Positions 6,215 to 14,429 of a DNA stretch of 17,755 bases are shown in pieces. Position numbers and translations under genes: made by a program. Position 1 is the stretch's first letter, and each line of letters begins with the position of its first letter. Source of the stretch: CAZIPZ01 sp964541075 (GTDB lineage: Bacteria > Acidobacteriota > Terriglobia > 20CM-2-55-15); contig CAZIPZ010000072.1 in the NCBI GenBank assembly GCA_964541075.1, positions 1-17,755 of the forward strand. The letters are read 5' to 3'. Below the pieces are notes generated by a model that did no database searches, had not been told where the DNA came from, and saw nothing but the letters and a program-made list of their open reading frames with translations.

Positions 6215-8874
6215 GGCCGGCCGTGTTTGCGGTGGCCCGCAGGCAGTTCAAGCAGGACAATAACGGCGCCCTCAATCTTGTTATCGAGTGTGCGATAAGG
6301 CCGCGTACGCATCGAATACCATTTTCCATCCGTGCCCTCAACGTCGAGTTCCAGTGTTTCGAGCTTATCGATGACTCGAGTGATGGTTCCTTTCAAGTCC
6401 GTGAACTTCAGGTTTGGCGTAATGTCGGTGATCGGCCTCCCGACGTCTGTAGGAATCAGGTTCATGATCTTCTCCGCCATCGGAGTAAATCGCCGAATGC
6501 GGAGATCATTACCGAGCATAACGATCGGAATGCTCACGCTGCTCAGAAGATTGCTGAGATCGTTGTTCACATGGGTGAGCTCATCATTACGGTTCTGGAG
6601 TTCTTCGTTGACGGTTGTCAACTCCTCATTCGTCGATTGCAATTCCTCTTTCGCCGTCTCGAGCTCTTCGTTGATGCTCTGCAGTTCCTCATTGCTGGAT
6701 TGGATCTCCTCATTGGCGGACCGGAGTTCTTCGTTTGTAGTGCGCTGCTCTTCAACAATGGCTTGCAGATAGTCTCGCGTCGCTTCGAGTTCGTCGGCGA
6801 GTCTTTTCTCTTCTAATTCCGATTCGGACATCTTGACCCGCTTGGATTTCTTTTCCGACCTCAACGGCGCCTGCACAGCCGGTCGTGAATCTTTCGCCTG
6901 CGGAGCGTCCTCAAATACGACAAGATAGAAGCGCTCTTTATCCTGTATGTTCTTAAGGGGAACGATCTCGAAGTTGACGATTTTCAGGCCGCCATTGTGT
7001 TCAACATGCAGGCCTTCTTTCCGAATCGCGCTCAGGCGCTTGACTCCTTGAAAGGCCAGCCTCAGCTCGAGTTGTAAGCCGCTCTTCACCATCTTCAGGA
7101 GATTCAAGCTCGCATCCCCTGGGGCTGGATCGAGAAAACGGCCAGTTTGTCCGATAAATTGAACGATCTCCATCCTCTCGTTAACAACAACGCACGCCGG
7201 AGCATGCTTGGTGATCAAAAGGTGCTCCACGGCCTTCTGCAAGTCCGTACGTGGACGAACTGCGTCCGGTGGACCTCTGCGCTCGTCTTCAGGGATGAAG
7301 TGAGGAACGAACTCGACATTTAAAGGCGCCGCGACCGGTTTTTTTGAATAAATTCTGTATTTCTTGTCTATCGATGTGAACAACTCGCCGAAGTTGCCAA
7401 CGGTCTCCGATGAACCGAGAAAAAGGATGCCGGATGAATTCAGCGCGTAATGGAACATCGGAATGATTCTCTTCTGAAGGACCGGTCCCATGTAGATCAT
7501 CACATTCCGGCAACTGATCATGTCGAGCCGCGAAAACGGTGGGTCCTTCGCGATATCCTGCTTGGCGAAAACACACATGTCCCGAATCGTCTTGTTGATC
7601 TGATATCCGGCTTCCACCTTCTGAAAGAAACGGCGCAGGCGATCCGCCGGCACGTCCATGGCGATGCTTTCGGGGTAGGTGCCGGCGCGGGCCTTTTGAA
7701 TGACGCTCTCGCTTACATCCGTGGCAAAGATCTGGATCGGCACGCTGTTGGCAGCCTCGCCAAAAAACTCCAAAAGCACAATTGCGAGTGAGTACGCCTC
7801 CTCTCCCGTCGAGCAGCCAGGCACCCATATTCGGACGGGGCTGCCTGGGCCTTTGTTCTTCGCCAGATTGGGCAGAGCGGCTTTGCGCAAGACTTCGAAT
7901 GCTTCCGGATCACGGAAGAAGCCTGTAACGTTGATCAGAAGATCGTTGAAGAGACTTTCAACCTCTTCGGGGTGCTTTCTCAGAACCCGGAGGTAGGCGT
8001 CGATCCCATCCACTTTGCGGAGGAACATGCGGCGATTGATGCGCCTCCGGATGGTGCCGGTTTTGTAGTAGCTGAAGTCGACGCGGCTGACATTCTTCAG
8101 TATGCCGAAAATCGCACCCAGCGTCCGATCGGCAGGGGCTGGCGCGGCTTCGACCAGATGATCGTCAGGAGCGAACATGTGCGCGTGATCGGCAATACGC
8201 TTCAACTCCTTCGCAATCTCATTCGGCGGCAGGACAAAATCGACATATCCCGACGCGATTGCGTTGCGGGGCATGGCCGAGTACCGCGCGGAGTCGTCTT
8301 GCGCAAACGTCACGCCGCCCAACGCCTTTATCGCCTGAAGGCCGAGCGTGCCATCGGATGCTGTGCCAGAGAGGATGATGCCGATTGCACGGCTTTGCTG
8401 ATCTTCGGCCAATGACCGCAGGAAAACGTCGATCGGCATTCGACGGGACCTTTCTGCAGCGCCCTTGCCGATGTGCAGAACGCTTTGAAGGATTGTCAGC
8501 TCCGCATTTGGCGGGATGACATAGACGCAATTGGCCTGAACGGTTTGCCCATCCCGAGCCTCGACAACACGCATCCGGGTCCTCTTTGCGAGCAGTTCCG
8601 TCAGGATGCTTTCATGCGTCGGTGCAAGGTGCTGAATCAGAACAAAGCCCAGCCCCGTATCGGGCGGAATTGCAGTGAGAAAGTCTGCGAATGCCTCCAG
8701 TCCGCCGGCAGATGCTCCGATACCTACGATGGACGTCGGCGCCGAGTCGCGGGTCGACGAACCATGTTCGCCGCCTTGCAGAGTGGCAGCGCGTTTTGAG
8801 TTTTTCCCCTTAGAGGGTTTTGCCGGTTCTGATCGTCTTCGGGGCCGTCGCAAGTTGCTCTTCTTAACAGACAA
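6211..8874 (-). CDS. CheB-CheR-coiled-coil-PAS fusion protein
   Basis: An 887-residue signalling protein. Residues 48-230 are a CheB methylesterase domain with the Ser-His-Asp set Ser55 (GASAGG), His82 (QHL) and Asp174 (TASDGT). Residues 255-510 are a CheR methyltransferase with the SAM-binding GCSTGEEAY (353-361) and SCRNVMIYM (454-462). A PAS-like segment (about 545-660) precedes a long coiled coil (about 685-778) made of heptads of the type S-x-N-E-E-L, and a second PAS domain (about 778-875) ends the protein. Many relatives continue into a histidine kinase; this one stops after PAS. It also lacks the receiver domain of classical CheB, so its output is unclear. The start is TTG at 8872-8874, chosen for the GGAGA ribosome site at 8881-8885. 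It follows the stand-alone CheB gene by 21 bases. Confidence 0.92.
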   Translation of the reverse strand: MSVKKSNLRRPRRRSEPAKPSKGKNSKRAATLQGGEHGSSTRDSAPTSIVGIGASAGGLEAFADFLTAIPPDTGLGFVLIQHLAPTHESILTELLAKRTRMRVVEARDGQTVQANCVYVIPPNAELTILQSVLHIGKGAAERSRRMPIDVFLRSLAEDQQSRAIGIILSGTASDGTLGLQAIKALGGVTFAQDDSARYSAMPRNAIASGYVDFVLPPNEIAKELKRIADHAHMFAPDDHLVEAAPAPADRTLGAIFGILKNVSRVDFSYYKTGTIRRRINRRMFLRKVDGIDAYLRVLRKHPEEVESLFNDLLINVTGFFRDPEAFEVLRKAALPNLAKNKGPGSPVRIWVPGCSTGEEAYSLAIVLLEFFGEAANSVPIQIFATDVSESVIQKARAGTYPESIAMDVPADRLRRFFQKVEAGYQINKTIRDMCVFAKQDIAKDPPFSRLDMISCRNVMIYMGPVLQKRIIPMFHYALNSSGILFLGSSETVGNFGELFTSIDKKYRIYSKKPVAAPLNVEFVPHFIPEDERRGPPDAVRPRTDLQKAVEHLLITKHAPACVVVNERMEIVQFIGQTGRFLDPAPGDASLNLLKMVKSGLQLELRLAFQGVKRLSAIRKEGLHVEHNGGLKIVNFEIVPLKNIQDKERFYLVVFEDAPQAKDSRPAVQAPLRSEKKSKRVKMSESELEEKRLADELEATRDYLQAIVEEQRTTNEELRSANEEIQSSNEELQSINEELETAKEELQSTNEELTTVNEELQNRNDELTHVNNDLSNLLSSVSIPIVMLGNDLRIRRFTPMAEKIMNLIPTDVGRPITDITPNLKFTDLKGTITRVIDKLETLELDVEGTDGKWYSMRTRPYRTLDNKIEGAVIVLLELPAGHRKHGRP

Positions 8875-8895
8875 GAGACTTCTCCAGGAAGGGGT

Positions 8896-9903
8896 TTATT
8901 GTGGCTCAGTATTGCTCCAATTTGGAGGAGCATTATCGCTTAACAACATCTTCCGAATCGTAAGGGCCTCTTGCTCCCGGCCGGATGCAATTTCAGCAAA
9001 CCTCTGCGCGCTCTGTTCACGCCCTTTGGCCGCCGCTTCAGCAGCCAGCCGGCGCTCGAGAGCGGCGCTTTCTTCCAGAACACGCACCGCCGACCAAAGC
9101 GCCGCCTCGATCGTATCGGAATATTGGACACGCATGCCATCCACTGAAAACGCATGGCCGACGCGGCAGCGAAAACGGAGAACCTCACCTTCTTGCAGCT
9201 CCCAAAGGCTTCCCTGGCATTCCGGGCACGTAAATGTCGACGGGCGGCCCAGAATGCGTTCGTCCTCGATCATTTTTTCGCCTTCCGGCGATTGCGCTTC
9301 TCCGTCCAGCTCCGCCTGGCGGCCGGAATCGGACGGCGTCCAGGGCTCGTCAATCAAACTGAGTATTTTCGGGCCGATTTCGGCTGCCGGCAAAATAAAG
9401 TCGACAGCCACATTGCGGAGCGCGCTCAAGGGCATCGCATCGAACGCCGCTTCCTCGGGATCCTGAATGATCGCGACTCCGCCTTCAGATTTGATGATCT
9501 GAAGGCCTGCGGTCCCGTCGCCGAGTAAACCGGAAAGGACAATTCCCAGCACACGGCGGCCATAGGCGCGCGCCGCCGTTCGAAACGTCGCGTCGATCGC
9601 CGGGCGCTGCCGGTTTTCCCTGGGACCGCGTGTGAGATGGAGGCGTCCGGGCTCGATCAACATGTGATGATCGGGAGGGGCGACGTAAATTCGGCCCGGT
9701 GCGATCGGCATATTATCCGCAGCCTCAATCGCCGTCAGCGACCCAGCCCCATCCAATATGCCCGGCAAGACCGAAGGCGTCAGCGGCGAGGTATGCCTCA
9801 CTACGAAAAGCGCGGCAGGCATGTCGGCGGGCAACCTTCGCACAATGCCTCTTAATACCTCCAACCCGCCCGCAGAGGCGCCGATCACGACGATGTTCGG
9901 CAC
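8896..9903 (-). CDS. Stand-alone CheB-type methylesterase with zinc-ribbon-like tail
   Basis: A 335-residue protein. The CheB catalytic domain fills residues 3-190 with Ser10 (GASAGG), His37 (VVRHTS) and Asp129 (LLGDGT). There is no N-terminal receiver, so control by CheA phosphorylation is not expected. A linker leads to a four-ligand motif, Cys226-Pro-Glu-Cys229 and Cys246-x3-His250 (FRCRVGHAF), which probably binds zinc. An alanine/glutamate-rich helical end follows. The start is GTG at 9903, five bases after a strong AAGGAG site (9909-9914). An ATG at 10032 would add 43 residues of low-complexity sequence and overlap the TPR gene, so I reject it. Esterase/amidase action on methylated glutamates is the family role; whether a chemoreceptor is the substrate here is unknown. 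Confidence 0.9.
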   Translation of the reverse strand: MPNIVVIGASAGGLEVLRGIVRRLPADMPAALFVVRHTSPLTPSVLPGILDGAGSLTAIEAADNMPIAPGRIYVAPPDHHMLIEPGRLHLTRGPRENRQRPAIDATFRTAARAYGRRVLGIVLSGLLGDGTAGLQIIKSEGGVAIIQDPEEAAFDAMPLSALRNVAVDFILPAAEIGPKILSLIDEPWTPSDSGRQAELDGEAQSPEGEKMIEDERILGRPSTFTCPECQGSLWELQEGEVLRFRCRVGHAFSVDGMRVQYSDTIEAALWSAVRVLEESAALERRLAAEAAAKGREQSAQRFAEIASGREQEALTIRKMLLSDNAPPNWSNTEPQ

Positions 9904-9908
9904 GATCG

Positions 9909-9914
9909 CTCCTT
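9909..9914 (-). promoter_or_regulatory. Ribosome binding site deciding the GTG start of the CheB gene
   Basis: Minus-strand AAGGAG lies five bases before GTG 9903, in the 26-base gap after the TPR gene stop. It fixes the start just before the CheB core (PNIVVIGASAGG). Confidence 0.75.
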
Positions 9915-9929
9915 CATCCGATGATACGC

Positions 9930-10415
9930 CTAGTTGAGATGCCCGCGAATGCGCGCCAGACCCTGCGCTGCGGGTATGTAATCGGGCCGCTCCGTCAGCG
10001 CCAGCCGATACTGCTCTTTCGCATGAAGCCAATCGCGTTTAGCTTCGTATGCGCGCCCCAGATTCATATGCGGGTAACAGTAGCTTTCGTATCTCGGCGC
10101 TTGAAGCGCTCGATGGAACCACGGAATCGCCTCGTCAATTTCACCCTTCTGCAGCAAGTAGGCCCCGATGTCGTTGTATGGATTTCCAAACGTCGGATCC
10201 ACGTCGATCGCTTTGCGGCACTCCGCTATCGCGTCGTCGATCCGCCCCATGAAACTGTAAGTCCAACCCAGAAACGTGTAGGCCTCTGCGGTCGGATACA
10301 CGTCGATGGACTTTTTATAGAGCCGGACTGCGTCTTCCAGATCGCCCTTCACCTGGCATTCGTGCGCCTCGTGAAACAGACGAACGGCTTCCTGTCTTCG
10401 GCTTTCTTCATCCAT
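9930..10415 (-). CDS. Tetratricopeptide repeat (TPR) protein
   Basis: A 161-residue soluble protein built almost wholly of about four TPR units: roughly residues 8-41, 42-75, 76-108 and 110-145. The repeats keep the usual pattern of small residues and aromatic/Pro ends (YTFLGWTYSFMGRIDDAIAECRKAIDVDP is one unit's core, seen at 46-74). There is no signal peptide or membrane segment, so it is probably a cytoplasmic scaffold. TPR proteins bind partner peptides; the partner could be the MqnD-like or CheB proteins encoded on either side, but nothing in the sequence shows which. It lies 15 bases after the MqnD-like gene and 26 before the CheB gene. The ribosome site before ATG is poor, which suggests translation depends on coupling with the gene upstream. 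Confidence 0.88.
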   Translation of the reverse strand: MDEESRRQEAVRLFHEAHECQVKGDLEDAVRLYKKSIDVYPTAEAYTFLGWTYSFMGRIDDAIAECRKAIDVDPTFGNPYNDIGAYLLQKGEIDEAIPWFHRALQAPRYESYCYPHMNLGRAYEAKRDWLHAKEQYRLALTERPDYIPAAQGLARIRGHLN

Positions 10416-10430
10416 GTCGTGATCTGTGGA

Positions 10431-11261
10431 TCAAACGAAATCGAGTTGAACCTGTTTCGGAATGATTCGACTGGCATGCGCCTCTTCCAGAAGTCGCCGC
10501 ACCGCCTGCCGGCCTTCGTCCCCATAGTCGAGCGTCAGTTCGTTCACATACATTCCGACAAACCGGTCTGCTTGGTGTGCATCCAGGCCGCGCGAAAACT
10601 GAATGGCGTATTCCATCGCTTCTTCGCGATGATCGAGCGCATAACGAATGCTTTTCCGGATGTCATCCGACACCTGCCGCATCGTCGCAGCGCCAAGCTC
10701 GCGCTTGATGACGTTTCCGCCCAAAGGCAGCGGCAGGCCTGTCCTTTCGAGCCACCACTCGCCGAGATCGATCACTTTGTGAAATCCCATTTGCCGATAG
10801 GTGAGCTGCCCTTCATGAATGAGCAACCCCGCGTCCACGTTCCCTTTTTGAACCTCATCAAGAATCTTGTCGAAGGACATCACTTCGTATTTGAGGTTGG
10901 GCTCGAACAATTTCAACGCAAGAAACGCCGTCGTCAACTCGCCGGGAACCGCGACAGTCTTTTCGGAGAGGTTCTTGGCCTGCATCGGCTTCCCCGAAAC
11001 TACGATCGGTCCGTAGTTTCTGCCCATACTGGCCCCGCATGACAGCAAGGCGTACTTGTCGGCCATATACGCGTAAGCGTGAAAGGAGACGGCGGAGACA
11101 TCGAAGAATCCTTCGAGCGCCTTGCGGTTCAGTGTTTCAATGTCGCTGAGTTGGTGGATGTAGTTCAGATCGCCGGTGTCGATCTTCCTGGTGGCCAGAG
11201 CATAAAACATGAATGCGTCGTCCGAATCCGGGCTATGGGCGACGTGAATATCTCTTTTCAA
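10431..11261 (-). CDS. MqnD-like menaquinone-family protein (1,4-dihydroxy-6-naphthoate synthase fold)
   Basis: A 276-residue member of the MqnA/MqnD family, which has a periplasmic-binding-protein fold but acts as a lyase in the futalosine route to menaquinone. Matching features are the HSPDSDDAFMFYAL start (9-22), SDIETLNRKAL (39-49), VSFHAYAY (58-65), the GRNYGPIVV stretch (80-88), IHEGQLTY with His149 (148-155), which aligns with the proposed catalytic base of MqnD, and TGLPLPLGG (174-182 region). The N-terminal D-S-D-D differs from the C-P-N-D I expect in canonical MqnD, so the substrate may differ. The start is TTG (11259-11261) directly after the radical SAM stop, with AAGGAAGG upstream. 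MqnA, MqnC and MqnE are not in the window. A divergent MqnD or a related binding protein are both possible. Confidence 0.78.
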   Translation of the reverse strand: MKRDIHVAHSPDSDDAFMFYALATRKIDTGDLNYIHQLSDIETLNRKALEGFFDVSAVSFHAYAYMADKYALLSCGASMGRNYGPIVVSGKPMQAKNLSEKTVAVPGELTTAFLALKLFEPNLKYEVMSFDKILDEVQKGNVDAGLLIHEGQLTYRQMGFHKVIDLGEWWLERTGLPLPLGGNVIKRELGAATMRQVSDDIRKSIRYALDHREEAMEYAIQFSRGLDAHQADRFVGMYVNELTLDYGDEGRQAVRRLLEEAHASRIIPKQVQLDFV

Positions 11262-12392
11262 TTACCAGACCTTCCTTAGGAAAAAATTCTTCGAAACTTC
11301 TGTCAACATGGCCCAATAAGAATACCTCAGGCTGTCGTGAATGAAGCAGACATGGGTGCACCAGCACTGGTCGCATGCGATCTGCGCAGGTTCGTTCTTT
11401 CGCGCCGAAGTCTCCCAAAACACTTTCATGTCCATGTCGAAATCTCGCAGTTGGCCCAGTGGCTGGCGCATCTCGCACGCGCGCACCCTCCCGTCATAGT
11501 CGATAACTGCGGATGTCTCACCGGCCGTGCATGGCATAGCCCATTGTTGGGGTTCCTTGATATTTTCGAATTGCGTTCGATGATGAAACGTCAGCACACC
11601 GACATAGACCGCCTTCTTAAACCACCTGATCAACCGATTCGAATCGTCGAACATGCCCTCTGCATATCTCCACTGAACGTCGGCGATTTCTGGATAGATT
11701 CGGCGGAGCTTCTCCGAATCCACTCCCTTCAATTCCGGATCCTTGGCGTTTCCGCGTATCAGGTTGAAGTAGTGGCCGTCCACAAGGCGCTCAGACTGAA
11801 TCCACTCGGCGAGAGGCACGATCTCGCCCACATTGTCGCGCGTGATGACGGTATTGATGTGCACAATCAGCCTGAGGCCGAATTGCGGCTTCAGTTTTCG
11901 GAGAGTTCGCGCGGTCTCGACGGCTTTGTCGAAGTTGCCGGGAACTCCCCGCATGAAATCGTGAGAATCCCGCAAACCGTCCAGTGCGATGTTCACGTGC
12001 AACTCGAGATTCGGGTTGACCGTCAGACAATGCTCGACGATTTCATGCATGCGGTATGGCTTGAGCCCGTTCGTAGGGAGGTTGATATAGCGCACTCCGT
12101 TGTTGCGGACGAAGAGATCAATGATTTCCGGAAGCTCTTTCCTGAGCGTCGGTTCTCCGCCGCTGAACCACAGGTCTGTAAACTGCGGCGTTCGCTCGGA
12201 AAGCCTCTCGATCTCTTCCCATGACAGATCACCGCTTCTGTTCAACTCGTTCCAGTAGAAACACGTCTCGCAGGTCGCGTTGCAATGCGATGTCACAAAA
12301 AAAATGATCGTATTCAGCTTTCGTTGGCGCTTGAGGCGCCAAGGACGCGGGTCTCGTTTGGTGAAACCAATTTGTAGCGTATCTGTCGCCAT
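11262..12392 (-). CDS. Radical SAM protein with SPASM-like C-terminal cysteines
   Basis: A 376-residue radical SAM enzyme. Cys37-x3-Cys41-x2-Cys44 (CNATCETC) binds the 4Fe-4S cluster and SAM, and SGGEP (77-81) is the glycine-rich SAM motif. The C-terminal region has further cysteines, Cys288, Cys306, Cys340, Cys343, Cys345 and Cys349, laid out like a SPASM or twitch domain that holds auxiliary clusters. It is not MqnC or MqnE by these motifs, although it abuts an MqnD-like gene. Its stop TAA is immediately followed by the TTG of that gene. The ATG at 12390-12392 lies inside the glycosyltransferase gene, a 79-base overlap. No later ATG, GTG or TTG precedes the cluster motif in frame, so the overlap seems real. 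The substrate is unknown. Confidence 0.88.
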   Translation of the reverse strand: MATDTLQIGFTKRDPRPWRLKRQRKLNTIIFFVTSHCNATCETCFYWNELNRSGDLSWEEIERLSERTPQFTDLWFSGGEPTLRKELPEIIDLFVRNNGVRYINLPTNGLKPYRMHEIVEHCLTVNPNLELHVNIALDGLRDSHDFMRGVPGNFDKAVETARTLRKLKPQFGLRLIVHINTVITRDNVGEIVPLAEWIQSERLVDGHYFNLIRGNAKDPELKGVDSEKLRRIYPEIADVQWRYAEGMFDDSNRLIRWFKKAVYVGVLTFHHRTQFENIKEPQQWAMPCTAGETSAVIDYDGRVRACEMRQPLGQLRDFDMDMKVFWETSARKNEPAQIACDQCWCTHVCFIHDSLRYSYWAMLTEVSKNFFLRKVW

Positions 12393-13480
12393 ACGATCTC
12401 GTCACCGAAGGCCGAGCGAATCATGTTGTACAAGAACAGGAGCGCAACGATCGGCGGACACAGGATATAAAACCACCGGAACTTCAACAAGGAAGGATCC
12501 GACAGAACGGAGGAAACAGCGGAAAGCCGAACCCAGGCCTTGACTGCAGCGAGCAAAAAGATAGTGAAGGCGAGCGCCGCCGGCGCAGCGCCGCCGGTCA
12601 GGATCAGTCCCCAGAAGGCAATATTAAAAATGAGTTGAGATCCAAAGGCGACACGCCACAGCAACGGGTGATAGATTCGCGTTATCAGAATTTGACGCGT
12701 CGTAAATTCCAGCAGCTCTGGCCATGTGCACGCGCCATGCGAGGGAACCAGACATGCCGGCGTAAAAATAATAGGCAACCCGTTGCGCGCGGACGCGCGC
12801 GTCACGGCGTAGTCGTCGCTGAGCGCCCCCTTCCAGGCTTCGCGCACTCCGATGCGATCGAATGTCTCGCGGCGCATCGCCATGGAGCCGCCCCAGGCAA
12901 AGTTGCGCTTGTGATCCGACAACATACCGACGGCGGATGCGTTCCACGCCGAACGTAGAAGAGTCGGAAGATCAGCTTTCACCGCCGTATACCAGCGATA
13001 ACCTGTCGCGACGCCGCGACCCGCATCAACAGCAGCGACCAGATGTGAGAGCCAATGATTCGGATAGCGGGCATCCGAATCGCAAAAAGCGTAAATGGCG
13101 GCATCGTCACCCGCGTGGTCGACGGCATAAAAAAGGTTGTGAACCTTCTGCCCGCAGTCCAACGCTTTGCCAGCGATCAGGACGTCATTGACGCCCATCT
13201 GCCGGAGAACGGAATAAGCGATGTCGTCTTCCGATTCAACGACGAACTTTACGGCGAAGTTTGGATAATCCTGCTCCAATAACGACCGGGCATTCTTCTC
13301 AAATTCCGGATCCAGCCCTTTGCACGGACAAAAAACGACGACCCGATCCCGGCTCCTGAGCTCCGGCCTGAAACCGCGCATGTGGCGCGCCGCTCGGAAG
13401 CCATCCAGGAGCGTAATCAGGCCCTGCACGATGGCGAGAATCGCAAACGCGTAAATCAGCTCAATCCCAAATCCGCTCAA
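12314..13480 (-). CDS. Family 2 glycosyltransferase, ceramide-glucosyltransferase/HpnI-like
   Basis: A 388-residue membrane glycosyltransferase. A hydrophobic N-terminal helix (about 5-26) is followed by the GT-A domain: VVVFCPCKG (47-55), the metal-binding CDSDARY (133-139), GGSMAMRRETFD (197-208), SDDYAVTR (221-228) and a basic R-Q-I-L-I-T-R segment (262-268) where QxxRW normally lies. Two or three C-terminal membrane helices (about 279-298, 300-318 and 335-356) come next, ending with WRQIRYKLVSP, a tail typical of this subgroup. Relatives transfer sugars onto ceramide or hopanoids at the inner membrane, so a lipid acceptor is likely here. The start is TTG (13478-13480), 20 bases inside the flavoprotein gene. 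The ribosome site GGATGG is weak, fitting translational coupling. The identity of sugar and acceptor cannot be read from sequence. Confidence 0.86.
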   Translation of the reverse strand: MSGFGIELIYAFAILAIVQGLITLLDGFRAARHMRGFRPELRSRDRVVVFCPCKGLDPEFEKNARSLLEQDYPNFAVKFVVESEDDIAYSVLRQMGVNDVLIAGKALDCGQKVHNLFYAVDHAGDDAAIYAFCDSDARYPNHWLSHLVAAVDAGRGVATGYRWYTAVKADLPTLLRSAWNASAVGMLSDHKRNFAWGGSMAMRRETFDRIGVREAWKGALSDDYAVTRASARNGLPIIFTPACLVPSHGACTWPELLEFTTRQILITRIYHPLLWRVAFGSQLIFNIAFWGLILTGGAAPAALAFTIFLLAAVKAWVRLSAVSSVLSDPSLLKFRWFYILCPPIVALLFLYNMIRSAFGDEIVWRQIRYKLVSPNETRVLGASSANES

Positions 13481-14429
13481 GAATCCATCCCGAAAAATGG
13501 CGAAGGCCGGCCCGGAACAGTCTCGGACGGCCGGTTACTTGGCGAATTGCCGCTCCCAGCAATCTTTTCCCGCGCCATGCTCGCGCCCATCGTTCCTCAT
13601 AGTCCGCCCGCATTTGTCCGTAACTTTTCCCTGCGCGGATGCCTTGCGCGACAACCTCGGCAGCGACGATTCCACAATCCAGTGCATGACGCATGCCTTC
13701 ACCACAAAACGGGTCCACCATGCCTGCCGCGTCGCCAATCGCGATGTAGTCGCCAGCCTTTCGTTCATAGGCGAGGGGGCCGGTAACCAGACAATCCGAC
13801 CGGTCCGTATATGGCGCGAGCCTATCCTTGGACAGAAGGTAGCAATGATTCGATCGTCCTTCTTCGATCGAAACAGCTCCGCCGTATCCCTGTTCGGAAA
13901 ACCAAAAATCCAGCACCGACCCTCGGTCCACCGGCTCGTCGAACTGCACACCAAATTGTCCGGACGGCCGGCGGCGCGTAAATCGGCTGAGTTTTCCGGA
14001 CGCATCGATGACCGCTCCACATTCAACCTTTCCAAAGGACGCCGCAACGGAGAATCCTTTCGATGTCTTCTCGACCCGCGTCACTGCCGTTCCCTGCAGC
14101 ACGTGCGGTGTGCGAGCAACGATCTCATCGAGTTTGAAACGAGAGATTCCCAGTCCAGGCTTCGGGAATGGCATTACGACCTCAACATTGCCGCTTCGCA
14201 CGCGTGCGGATGTGATGAGGGTCGCTCCTGCGCGCCGGACGTCTTCAAGCAGGTCGAGACGGTCCAGGCGCTCCACGCCCCCCGGGGAAAGAAACCCGCC
14301 ACACACTTTACGGCGAGGAAACCGGTCGCGCTCGAAAGCAACGGCGTTGATCCCGCGCCGCACCAGTTCACGCGCGCAAGTCGCCCCGGCGAGGCTTCCG
14401 CCGATAATGACGACGTCATATCGATTCAT
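13461..14429 (-). CDS. Geranylgeranyl-reductase-family FAD-dependent oxidoreductase
   Basis: A 322-residue flavoprotein. The N-terminus has the FAD Rossmann motif DVVIIGGSLAGATCA (5-19) and an acidic strand end (FERDRFP). RRKVCGGFLSPGG (39-51) is characteristic of the geranylgeranyl reductase family, and GDAAGMVDPFCGEGM (232-246) is the second FAD-binding motif. Relatives reduce isoprenoid double bonds or oxidise polyketide/aromatic intermediates. The protein is shorter than the usual 380-400 residues, with a reduced C-terminal cap. Its ATG overlaps the methyltransferase stop as ATGA, and its stop overlaps the next gene by 20 bases. In context it probably tailors the product made by the ketosynthase upstream. 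Confidence 0.9.
   Translation of the reverse strand: MNRYDVVIIGGSLAGATCARELVRRGINAVAFERDRFPRRKVCGGFLSPGGVERLDRLDLLEDVRRAGATLITSARVRSGNVEVVMPFPKPGLGISRFKLDEIVARTPHVLQGTAVTRVEKTSKGFSVAASFGKVECGAVIDASGKLSRFTRRRPSGQFGVQFDEPVDRGSVLDFWFSEQGYGGAVSIEEGRSNHCYLLSKDRLAPYTDRSDCLVTGPLAYERKAGDYIAIGDAAGMVDPFCGEGMRHALDCGIVAAEVVAQGIRAGKSYGQMRADYEERWARAWRGKRLLGAAIRQVTGRPRLFRAGLRHFSGWILERIWD

Noticed and set aside
9904..10032. N-terminal extension of the CheB gene from an ATG at 10032
   Set aside because: The extra 43 residues are low-complexity, overlap the TPR coding region, and a strong ribosome site precedes GTG 9903.
9699..11042. A 447-codon open frame on the plus strand opposite the CheB, TPR and MqnD-like genes
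   Set aside because: It is antisense to three genes with clear family motifs, has no recognisable domain itself, and is rich in Arg, Pro and His as expected of a shadow frame in GC-rich coding DNA.
11337..12224. A 295-codon plus-strand frame opposite the radical SAM gene
   Set aside because: The opposite strand carries the complete cluster motif and auxiliary cysteines; this frame shows no domain.
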